A stretch of DNA of 5,341 bases from the NCBI GenBank assembly GCA_902468045.1, contig CABQXG010000115.1, forward strand, positions 1 through 5,341, given 5' to 3'. A program made the position numbers and the translations under genes. The notes beneath the pieces are model-generated. The model did no database searches. It worked only from the letters and a program-made list of their open reading frames with translations, and was not told the origin of the DNA. This document shows positions 1-5,275 of this stretch, in pieces (the stretch's first letter is position 1; the number at the start of each line of letters is the position of its first letter). Origin of the DNA: an uncultured Collinsella sp. GTDB taxonomy: Bacteria; Actinomycetota; Coriobacteriia; Coriobacteriales; Coriobacteriaceae.

Positions 1-191
1 AGACGACGCGGACGCATGATATCGAACTCGCGAGCCGTATAGATATACGAAGTGAAGGTGGTTGCCTCGCGCTGCAGAAGCTCATGGGCCGGGATCAAAT
101 CGATCATGGAGCCACCGCAAGCAATCCAGTAGACGCTGTCGAACTTGCCCTTCTCGGCAATTGCCTCTTTGATCAGATCGTGTGCGTTCAT
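1..191 (-). CDS. SIS-domain protein, FrlB-like (sugar-amine phosphate deglycase), N-terminal part only
   Basis: The first 63 codons, plus two bases of the next, are visible; the gene runs off the left edge. Seen: after about 17 residues comes a beta strand and loop, VYWIACGGSM (residues 20-29), then a helix and a second strand ending in YTAREFDIMRPRRL. This is the order of the first Rossmann-like unit of SIS domains. By recall it resembles the IYFVACGSP...SGWEF region of fructoselysine-6-phosphate deglycase FrlB. The start is ATG at 189-191, with AAAGGAA (198-204) 7 nt upstream. The frame stays open upstream to 257 and has a TTG at 222-224, so a slightly longer start cannot be excluded; the visible N-terminus is shorter than that of E. 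coli FrlB (about 40 residues before the same strand). It lies 62 nt after the epimerase gene and is probably the fourth structural gene. Other SIS sugar isomerases, such as the GlmS isomerase domain or AgaS type, are the alternative. SIS fold is fairly sure; the substrate is inferred from context. Confidence 0.75.
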   Translation of the reverse strand, partial: MNAHDLIKEAIAEKGKFDSVYWIACGGSMIDLIPAHELLQREATTFTSYIYTAREFDIMRPRR

Positions 192-197
192 ATCCAG

Positions 198-204
198 TTC
201 CTTT
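198..204 (-). promoter_or_regulatory. Ribosome binding site of the SIS-domain gene
   Basis: AAAGGAA on the minus strand, with its AGGA core 7 nt before the ATG at 189-191. It supports that ATG over the in-frame TTG at 222-224, which has no comparable purine-rich stretch at the right distance. Confidence 0.6.
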
Positions 205-253
205 CTTATTTGGCCCGCAATCAATGACGTTGGTTGCGTGGCCGATGGTTGTT

Positions 254-1105
254 TTAGTCAATCAGATATTTCTCGAATGCGGCCATGTTCTTGGCATCTG
301 CCGCCGCCGGGTCATCGTAGTAACGACCGTCCGTGATTTCCTGGCCCAGCATGCCGTCGAAACCATGGGCGTTGAGTGTGGCGACGAAGGCGTCCATATC
401 GTGCTTGCCATCGCCCCACACCAGATGACCATACGGATCACCGTCGATAAAGTGCATCTCGTGAATTGCCCCATCACCAAAGGCGACAAACCAGTCCTCG
501 AGCGTCTCGCCTGCAACGCCCATCGCGGTTGTATCAACCATGGGCTGTAAGTACGGGCTCGCGACCTCGTCAATCATGCGCTTCGCATCGGAAACCGTCG
601 TCACAAGGTTGCTCTCCTCGGGACGCAGGCTTTCCATCGTAAGCACCAAACCGTGCTCGCCGGCATACTCCGCCAGAATGGACAAGTGCTCGCGGCTGCG
701 CTTCCAAGCTTCCTCGCGGTCCTCGTCCCAGTCGCCCCAGCCCGAGTTGACGGACATACGGTCGCACCCAAGTACCTCGGCAAGCTCAATGCCGTGCTTA
801 AAGTACGCCAGGCTGCGCTGCTCATGCAGCGGTTTGCGTGCGCAATACTGCCAAGGATAGACAACATTCTCGGGGCACAGAGTACGATACCTAAGCCCAC
901 GGTCTGCAGCCTTTTTCGCCAGGACCTCAGCCTCAAAGTAGCCCGTGTGGTCGAGCGTCACATGCGGCTCTGCACACCACAGCTCAATGGACTCAAAGCC
1001 CAAGCGCTGCTGCACATCAAGGAAGTAATCGAGCGACCACATGATGTAGTGGATATTCATGCCCGCAATCTGCTCGCGGTGCAGCGTCGGTTTGGATTCA
1101 GACAT
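254..1105 (-). CDS. Sugar (phosphate) isomerase/epimerase, TIM barrel, FrlC-like
   Basis: A 283-residue cytoplasmic TIM-barrel enzyme of the xylose isomerase-like / AP endonuclease 2 fold. The length is close to E. coli FrlC (276), which interconverts fructoselysine and its C3 epimer psicoselysine. Seen: GFESIELW (36-43) at the second strand; MESLRPEESN (157-166) matching the EPLTPYESN motif of FrlC; MVDTTAMG (189-196); HFIDGDPYGHLVWGDG (218-233); and GQEITDG (254-260). The expected metal/catalytic quartet is present as E158, D191, H218 and E256, so the enzyme looks active. Start: ATG at 1103-1105 with AAGGAGG 6 nt upstream. The same frame extends to an ATG at 1144, but that would overlap the upstream gene by 38 nt and has no such site. 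Only one base separates it from the amidohydrolase stop. Substrate is inferred from its SIS-domain neighbour; ketose 3-epimerases of the tagatose/psicose type share the quartet and are the main alternative. Confidence 0.92.
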   Translation of the reverse strand: MSESKPTLHREQIAGMNIHYIMWSLDYFLDVQQRLGFESIELWCAEPHVTLDHTGYFEAEVLAKKAADRGLRYRTLCPENVVYPWQYCARKPLHEQRSLAYFKHGIELAEVLGCDRMSVNSGWGDWDEDREEAWKRSREHLSILAEYAGEHGLVLTMESLRPEESNLVTTVSDAKRMIDEVASPYLQPMVDTTAMGVAGETLEDWFVAFGDGAIHEMHFIDGDPYGHLVWGDGKHDMDAFVATLNAHGFDGMLGQEITDGRYYDDPAAADAKNMAAFEKYLID

Positions 1106-1106
1106 C

Positions 1107-2690
1107 TTATGCCTCCTTATTTCGATCGAACACGATTTGTCCATCCGACATCGTCATATCAACCGCAAGATCGCGTGCGTCGCGATAATCGAGGTCAAAC
1201 ACATCCCGATCGAGCACGCAGATATCGGCAAGCTTGCCAACCTCAAGCGTACCCAGCTCGTCTTCGCGCATCAGATCGTACGCGCCCCCGGCAGTCCAAG
1301 CCCGCAAGAGCTCGACAAGCGTCAGCGTGTTGACCTCATTCACGGGCAGTCCGTCGGCGAAGAATCCGCCGCACGCGCTGTAGATTGACTCGCCCAGGCT
1401 CGGAATCAGCAGCGGCAAATCCGTTCCACAGCACACTGTGCATCCGGAATCTTCCATGCCGCGGCGATTCCAGCTGTGTAAAAGTCGCGTCTCGCCAATT
1501 TGTCGACGCATCATCGACAGGCAATCCTCGCGCCGGTCCAGCGTCAGAATCTGCGGATAGACCTCGCAAATTCCACCTAACTTGCCAAACTCGACAAGAT
1601 CGGTCGGGTCAGAGTTCTCGAGATCGGTAATCGCATGGCGGCGAAGCATCCGTCCATGCTCGTCTCGAGGCAGCGAGGCATAGAGCGCCACGGTGCGACG
1701 AACGGCGCCATCGCCCTGGCAATGCAAGGAATATCGGAAGCCGTCAGCATCAATTGCACGCAGCTCGCTCTCAATCAGATCCCACTCTGGCTCCTCGACG
1801 ACCGTCTTGCCGGCAGCGCCCGCATCGGCCGAGTCCTCATAGGGGTCTATCATCTCTGCAAGCCCCGCCCATACGCCGCGATCGGTCATACGGTTGAAGC
1901 CAGAAAAACGAACGAACGGTCCCCGGAAGCGCTCTCGTGCCTCGCGGGCATATGCCAGATTTGCACCGGCGCCCACCGGCTGCGACATCATAGAGACGCG
2001 AACCGTCAGCTCACCAGATTCCTCACGGCGAGCCATTTCGTCGGCAAAGCCATAGTAGTCATCAAACGCCATTTCCTTGATGGCGGTAACGCCACGCTCG
2101 TTAAGCATGCTCATGTAGTCCGAATACCCGGCACGCACCTCGGTCAGCGCAAGGAAATCACTCATCATGCGCCAGATCTTCTCGGCATAGCACGCCTGGG
2201 GTGTAAAGCCGTATCGCGCACTGGCGGCAGCATTGAGAACGCAGGTCTCCGCACCCGGTGTAAAGCAGACGACAGGGATATCGCCAAAACAATCGTCAAA
2301 CACAGCTGCCGTATTTGCGTTCTCGGCATCCGATGCCAACGTTTCGGGTAGGTTGTGGCCAAAAGCCGCCGCGCAATCCGGATGATCTTCTTTCCATGCA
2401 CGCAAGAGCGACACAGCCTCTTTGGCATCAGCGATGCCGGACAGATCAGACCCCAACGTCCGCAGCGCCCAACCTGTATAGAAGGTATGCACATCGATCA
2501 GGCCAGGCATGACAGTGCGGTCGCCCAGGTCAACTACATCGTCCGCCTGGGTCAAATACGAAGTTACCTCACACTTGGTGCCAACAGCCTCAATTCGATT
2601 GCCACGGACCGCTACGAAACCTTCAAACGGCAGGTCCCCCGTACCGGTAAAGACGCTCTTAGACGTCAGGACCGTCAAACGATCAGACAT
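1107..2690 (-). CDS. YtcJ-like amidohydrolase (amidohydrolase family 3), metal-dependent, cytoplasmic
   Basis: A 527-residue member of the amidohydrolase superfamily, in which divalent metal activates water to cleave an amide, N-acyl, N-formyl or ester bond. Seen: the N-terminal beta-sandwich half (residues 5-60) with VRGNRIEAVG (28-37); PGLIDVH (62-68) opening the barrel; GVTAIKEM (200-207), whose K205 could be the bridging lysine; YSLHCQGDGAV (320-330) with H323; RRHAITDLE (350-358) with H352; CCGTDLP (420-426) with catalytic D424; and GTLEVGKLADICVLDRD (480-496), which closes the sandwich. The first metal motif reads H68-T-F70, so the second histidine of the usual HxH is missing. No signal peptide. 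Start: ATG at 2688-2690, with AGGTGG 5 nt upstream; a GTG at 2697-2699 in the same frame sits inside that site and is unlikely. It lies 9 nt after the carrier gene. Family is secure; substrate is unknown. In this locus an acylated or amide form of a sugar-amino-acid conjugate is plausible. Confidence 0.92.
   Translation of the reverse strand: MSDRLTVLTSKSVFTGTGDLPFEGFVAVRGNRIEAVGTKCEVTSYLTQADDVVDLGDRTVMPGLIDVHTFYTGWALRTLGSDLSGIADAKEAVSLLRAWKEDHPDCAAAFGHNLPETLASDAENANTAAVFDDCFGDIPVVCFTPGAETCVLNAAASARYGFTPQACYAEKIWRMMSDFLALTEVRAGYSDYMSMLNERGVTAIKEMAFDDYYGFADEMARREESGELTVRVSMMSQPVGAGANLAYAREARERFRGPFVRFSGFNRMTDRGVWAGLAEMIDPYEDSADAGAAGKTVVEEPEWDLIESELRAIDADGFRYSLHCQGDGAVRRTVALYASLPRDEHGRMLRRHAITDLENSDPTDLVEFGKLGGICEVYPQILTLDRREDCLSMMRRQIGETRLLHSWNRRGMEDSGCTVCCGTDLPLLIPSLGESIYSACGGFFADGLPVNEVNTLTLVELLRAWTAGGAYDLMREDELGTLEVGKLADICVLDRDVFDLDYRDARDLAVDMTMSDGQIVFDRNKEA
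1112..1118 (-). promoter_or_regulatory. Ribosome binding site of the epimerase gene, inside the amidohydrolase gene
   Basis: AAGGAGG on the minus strand, 6 nt before the ATG at 1103-1105. It is formed by the last codons of the amidohydrolase (K525, E526 and the first base of A527), followed by TAA, one base and the new ATG. This fixes the epimerase start and suggests translational coupling. Confidence 0.85.
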
Positions 2691-2695
2691 CACAA

Positions 2696-2701
2696 CCACC
2701 T
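2696..2701 (-). promoter_or_regulatory. Ribosome binding site of the amidohydrolase, overlapping the carrier stop codon
   Basis: AGGTGG on the minus strand, 5 nt before the ATG at 2688-2690. Its first two bases are the A and G of the carrier's TAG stop (2700-2702). The overlap favours coupled translation and decides for ATG over the upstream GTG codons at 2697-2699 and 2691-2693. Confidence 0.6.
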
Positions 2702-4163
2702 ACACCGGAAGCATGCCAGAGATTGCCGTTACGATCAGGCCAAAGACGACCATGAAAATGAAGAACTTCCAAATGGTCTTCCACCATTGGCCAAACGAAA
2801 TCCTAGCCACGGCAAGACCGGCGACCGTCATGCCCGCCACGGGGCTGATGGTGTTGATGGTCTGGTTGGCAAACTGGAGCGCGGTGACGGCCGCCTCGGG
2901 ATTGAGGCCCATGAGCTCGGTCAGGGGGCCCATAACGGGCATGGTGAGAGCCGCCAGGCCAGAACTCGAGGGAACCAGCAAAGAGAGCAGACCAAGGACG
3001 ACATACATAAACGTGGTGTAGACGGCGGCGGGTGCACCGGCGAGCGCGGTAGCGAGCGCCTGGAGGATGGTGTCGATGATCATGCCGCCCTCGGCGATGA
3101 CCAGAATACCGCGAGCGATACCGATAACGACGGCAGCGTACGCAAAGTCGGCGAGACCCTTAACGAACTCCTCTGCGATCGTCTGCTGGTCAAGGCCGCC
3201 CAGGATACCGGCAAGCAAGCCCATGCCAAGGAACACGGCGGAAATCTGATTCATGTACCAGCCCTGGGTAACAAGACCCCAGACGATAATGCCCATACCG
3301 CAAGCAAAATCGATAAGCACGAGCTTCTGACGGATAGTGAACTCTTCCTCGATGGAGGCATCGGTCACGGAAAATTCAATACGCTTGAGCTTATCGTCCT
3401 CGTACACAATGGACGACTCGGGGTTTTTCTTGACGCGCATGGCGTAGCGCATGGCCCATGCGATACCGACCGCAGTGAAGATGACCCAAGAAACGGCACG
3501 CAGCCACAGTTGCGGATTACCCTCGATGCCAATGATGCCTTGGGCGATCAAAACATTAAACGGGTCGATGGTCGAAGCACAATATCCCAGGTTAGGACCA
3601 AGGAAGCAGATGATGAATGCCGTCATCGAGTCATAACCGATACCCATCATGATGGGAATGAAGATGGCATAGAACGGCAGGGCTTCCTCAGACATACCAA
3701 ACGTAGTGCCACAAATGGACAGCAACGTCATCGTGATGGGAATGATGAGGATGTCCTTGTTCTTGAGCTTTTTAATCACACGGCTCATGCCGGCATTCAA
3801 AGCGTTGGTCTTGGTGATGATCGCGAACGATCCGCCAATCAATAAGACGAACGCAACGACGTCGGCAGCCTCTTGGATACCCTTGGTGGGCGCTTGCAGA
3901 ACCGCGAAGATATCCTGACCCAGATTGATGGTCTCGCCGGTCTCGGAATCGGTGTAGTTCTTATCGACCTGCTCATAGGTTCCAGCAACGGCGACTTCAC
4001 GCTCGCCCGCCGCTGTCGAAATCGTCTTGCGCTGATACTGACCAGAGGGAACGATCCAAGTCAGGACCGCAAAGACAACTATCAGCAAGAACATGATCGT
4101 ATAGACATGCGGTAATTTGAACTTAAAACGTCTGTTTGTCTTCTTCGCCTTCGTATCTGACAT
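2700..4163 (-). CDS. YfcC-family secondary carrier (DcuC / C4-dicarboxylate anaerobic carrier-like)
   Basis: A 487-residue polytopic inner-membrane transporter, of normal length for the YfcC family (IT superfamily, DcuC-type domain). Seen: basic cytoplasmic N-terminus (KKTNRRFKFK), first membrane span about 20-38 ending in WIVPSGQYQR (36-45), the family's usual start; an extracytoplasmic loop to about 98; spans near 100-117, 138-151, 160-175, 180-195 and 223-240; a charged central loop (243-280); then spans near 281-300, 307-323, 340-357, 380-397 and 464-483. Re-entrant or binding-loop motifs include GTTFGMSEEALPF (152-164), STIDPFNVLIAQG (197-209), LVPSSSGLAALTMPVMGP (396-413) and INTISPVAGM (436-445). 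Start: ATG 4161-4163 with GGAGG 5 nt upstream; the frame continues upstream to 4358, but that part crosses the leader palindrome and is not carrier-like. First gene of the structural operon. YfcC-type substrates are poorly known (amino acids, peptides or dicarboxylates proposed). FraA, the fructose-asparagine carrier of Salmonella, belongs to the related Dcu group, so a sugar-amino-acid cargo is a reasonable guess. Confidence 0.93.
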   Translation of the reverse strand: MSDTKAKKTNRRFKFKLPHVYTIMFLLIVVFAVLTWIVPSGQYQRKTISTAAGEREVAVAGTYEQVDKNYTDSETGETINLGQDIFAVLQAPTKGIQEAADVVAFVLLIGGSFAIITKTNALNAGMSRVIKKLKNKDILIIPITMTLLSICGTTFGMSEEALPFYAIFIPIMMGIGYDSMTAFIICFLGPNLGYCASTIDPFNVLIAQGIIGIEGNPQLWLRAVSWVIFTAVGIAWAMRYAMRVKKNPESSIVYEDDKLKRIEFSVTDASIEEEFTIRQKLVLIDFACGMGIIVWGLVTQGWYMNQISAVFLGMGLLAGILGGLDQQTIAEEFVKGLADFAYAAVVIGIARGILVIAEGGMIIDTILQALATALAGAPAAVYTTFMYVVLGLLSLLVPSSSGLAALTMPVMGPLTELMGLNPEAAVTALQFANQTINTISPVAGMTVAGLAVARISFGQWWKTIWKFFIFMVVFGLIVTAISGMLPV

Positions 4164-4168
4164 AGATA

Positions 4169-4173
4169 CCTCC
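4169..4173 (-). promoter_or_regulatory. Ribosome binding site of the carrier gene
   Basis: GGAGG on the minus strand (within TTTGGAGGTA), 5 nt before the ATG at 4161-4163. It decides this start over upstream in-frame ATG codons, the furthest at 4358, which would translate through the operator-like repeats. Confidence 0.85.
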
Positions 4174-4205
4174 AAAGAACTCGAGACTGCATCGCATCTC
4201 GCTTC

Positions 4206-4228
4206 AACGTTTGCACAATGCAAACGTT
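4206..4228. promoter_or_regulatory. Perfect inverted repeat in the carrier leader, candidate operator or RNA hairpin
   Basis: Arms AACGTTTGCA (4206-4215) and TGCAAACGTT (4219-4228) are exact reverse complements around a 3-nt centre. The repeat ends 42 nt upstream of the carrier start and begins about 8 nt downstream of the predicted transcription start, where a bound repressor would block elongation. The arms contain GCAAACG, a half-site reminiscent of LacI-family boxes, but the halves are arranged the opposite way round. The neighbouring GntR regulator is the obvious candidate ligand, though the sequence does not resemble HutC-type sites I know. As RNA it would form a 10-bp stem with a very tight loop. 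Confidence 0.65.
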
Positions 4229-4245
4229 CTATGACGTCCCATAGA
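4228..4245. promoter_or_regulatory. Second inverted repeat overlapping the candidate -10 and start point
   Basis: TCTATG (4228-4233) and CATAGA (4240-4245) are exact reverse complements with a 6-nt centre. The repeat overlaps the candidate -10 hexamer (4243-4248) and abuts the longer palindrome at 4206-4228. Position fits a repressor site, but six-base arms are short enough to arise by chance. Confidence 0.3.
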
Positions 4246-4271
4246 TTACCAGCAGCTTTTTCCTTCATCAA
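4243..4271 (-). promoter_or_regulatory. Candidate sigma-70-type promoter for the structural operon
   Basis: On the minus strand TTGATG (4266-4271) is followed after 17 nt by TAATCT (4243-4248). The -10 is preceded by TGG, an extended -10 feature that offsets its modest 3/6 match; the -35 matches 4/6. The predicted start is near 4236, giving a leader of about 70 nt. It is the best-spaced pair in the 218-bp gap and lies downstream of the regulator's terminator-like hairpin. Confidence 0.4.
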
Positions 4272-4332
4272 GATAATTTCAAACTGATTGCCGCAACGCG
4301 GTTGAACGGTTGCGTTTGCGCCGTGAACGGTA

Positions 4333-4370
4333 TGGAAACGCCCGGTGAGATGATCCACCGGGCGCTTCCA
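4333..4370 (-). terminator. Terminator-like hairpin after the GntR regulator
   Basis: Arms 4333-4347 and 4356-4370 pair over 15 bp around an 8-nt loop, with a GC-rich core CGCCCGGTG / CACCGGGCG. It begins 11 nt after the regulator's stop. One position is a G-U pair in minus-strand RNA but an A-C mismatch in plus-strand RNA, which argues that the minus transcript is the one under selection. The U-tract after the stem is short and interrupted, so termination may be partial and some read-through into the carrier operon is possible. Confidence 0.6.
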
Positions 4371-4381
4371 TTCGCAATGTC

Positions 4382-5125
4382 CTAGATGTCAAAAACGTAG
4401 CGAGACCCAACGATCCGCTGACGACCGATGATAAACGGCCGCCGCTGCTCATCGAAAAAGAAGGCTTCCATATAAAACAAGGGTTCGCCAACGGGAACTG
4501 CCAACAGCCGAGCGACCTCGGGCGACGCGCACGCGATCTCGAGCGTGCACGGGTCGGTAAACGCGGGCGTGCGGCCCGTTCGGTTGCGCACGAACTCAAA
4601 AATGGATTGGTTAGATAGAGGTGCCGTTGATAGATAGGCGTTGTCCTCGTAAACGTATATGTTGTTCTCGAGCATGACGGGGACTCCATCGGCAGTACGT
4701 ACACGCTCAACGCAAATCAAATCAGTTCCAACGGGAACACCAAAGAACTGCGCTTCGGTAGAATCTGCCGGCAGTATCTTTCTCGAAATGACGCACGCCC
4801 CCGGCTCCATTCCGTTAACGCGGCATGCGTCCGAAAAACTCTGGACGTCATCCTTCTGGCGAATCTTGCGCTTAAGCTTGGGGGCATTGACAAACGTGCC
4901 TTTCCCCTGCCGCTTCGTTAGATAGCCCTGCTGGACGAGCTCCTCAATAGCGCGTCGCACGGTAACGCGGCCAACTTTATAGCTCTCAGCCAATTCGAAT
5001 TCGTTGGGTATCCGCGCGCCCGCCTTGTAGGCACCGGAGTTGATTTCGTTTTTAATGATATCAATAACCTGTTGGTACAGCGGTATCGCTGCTTTACCAT
5101 CAGTTAGCCCTTCAGTCGGTGGCAT
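4382..5125 (-). CDS. GntR-family transcriptional regulator, HutC subfamily (wHTH + UTRA), FrlR-like
   Basis: A 247-residue cytoplasmic DNA-binding regulator of typical HutC-subfamily length. Seen: N-terminal winged helix-turn-helix (residues 14-80), with IPLYQQVIDIIKNEI, the IPNEFELAESYKVGRVTVRRAI recognition region (39-60, R53, T55, R57 and R58 as likely DNA contacts) and the wing GYLTKRQGKGTFV (67-79). A basic linker follows (83-91). The C-terminal UTRA domain (about 95-245) shows SFSDACRVNGMEPG (96-109), a VERVRTADGVPVMLENNIY stretch and FYMEAFFFDEQRRPFI near the end. UTRA domains bind small effectors, often sugar phosphates or amino-acid-like compounds. Start: ATG 5123-5125 with GGGAG 7 nt upstream. 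It precedes the carrier operon in the same orientation, so it probably controls that operon and possibly itself. The same regulator type accompanies E. coli frl and Salmonella fra genes. Family is certain; target and effector are inferred. Confidence 0.95.
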   Translation of the reverse strand: MPPTEGLTDGKAAIPLYQQVIDIIKNEINSGAYKAGARIPNEFELAESYKVGRVTVRRAIEELVQQGYLTKRQGKGTFVNAPKLKRKIRQKDDVQSFSDACRVNGMEPGACVISRKILPADSTEAQFFGVPVGTDLICVERVRTADGVPVMLENNIYVYEDNAYLSTAPLSNQSIFEFVRNRTGRTPAFTDPCTLEIACASPEVARLLAVPVGEPLFYMEAFFFDEQRRPFIIGRQRIVGSRYVFDI

Positions 5126-5156
5126 ATACCCTCTCCCAGCACAATTAAGTCTAAAA

Positions 5157-5191
5157 CGGGCTTAAGGGCATTCAGCAAGTCCTTAAGCCCG
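5157..5191 (-). terminator. Rho-independent terminator-like hairpin upstream of the regulator
   Basis: Arms 5157-5167 (CGGGCTTAAGG on the plus strand) and 5181-5191 are an exact 11-bp inverted repeat with a 13-nt loop. On the minus strand the stem is followed directly by TTTTAG; on the plus strand no T-run follows. It most likely ends transcription of the gene whose stop is at 5276-5278. It also lies only 32 nt before the regulator start, so it could instead act as an attenuator if the regulator is transcribed from further upstream. Confidence 0.6.
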
Positions 5192-5195
5192 CATT

Positions 5196-5210
5196 AGCAT
5201 AAAGTATGCT
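5196..5210. promoter_or_regulatory. Short inverted repeat upstream of the regulator, possible autoregulatory site
   Basis: AGCATA (5196-5201) and TATGCT (5205-5210) are exact reverse complements with a 3-nt centre. On the minus strand TATGCT at 5196-5201 also serves as a possible -10, 17 nt after TTGGTG (5219-5224). An operator here would suit self-repression by the GntR protein. Against this, the resulting transcript would begin just before the terminator-like hairpin at 5157-5191. Confidence 0.25.
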
Positions 5211-5275
5211 TGCTGCCGCACCAAAATGTCGGGTATTTACTCATCAGACCCGAAAAACGCGCAACTACCGCGCTC

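Noticed and set aside
217..237. Inverted repeat GCAATCAA / TTGGTTGC between epimerase and SIS genes
   Set aside because: One position mismatches in minus-strand RNA (it pairs only as a wobble on the plus strand), and no T-run follows, so neither a terminator nor an operator is well supported.
1106..1144. Longer epimerase start at 1144
   Set aside because: The extra 13 residues overlap the amidohydrolase coding region, while the ATG at 1103-1105 has a strong AAGGAGG at 6 nt.
653..1333. 226-codon open frame on the plus strand
   Set aside because: It is antisense to the epimerase and amidohydrolase, has no recognisable domain, and loses to two well-supported genes on the minus strand.
1635..2351. 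238-codon open frame on the plus strand
   Set aside because: It is a shadow of the amidohydrolase; composition is arbitrary and no family features are visible.
2355..3845. 496-codon open frame on the plus strand
   Set aside because: It is antisense to the carrier and the amidohydrolase N-terminus. Its product is rich in His, Asp, Asn, Gly and Arg with no domain-like pattern, as expected from the complement of membrane-protein codons; the genes on the other strand are clear family members with ribosome binding sites.
4164..4358. Longer carrier start at 4358 (65 extra residues)
   Set aside because: The extension is unlike YfcC N-termini and crosses the candidate promoter and both inverted repeats; the ATG at 4161-4163 has GGAGG at 5 nt.
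5229..5253. Hairpin TCGGGT / ACCCGA shortly after the stop of the right-edge gene
   Set aside because: The stem is only 6 bp with a 13-nt loop and a broken T-stretch; the 11-bp hairpin at 5157-5191 is the better terminator.
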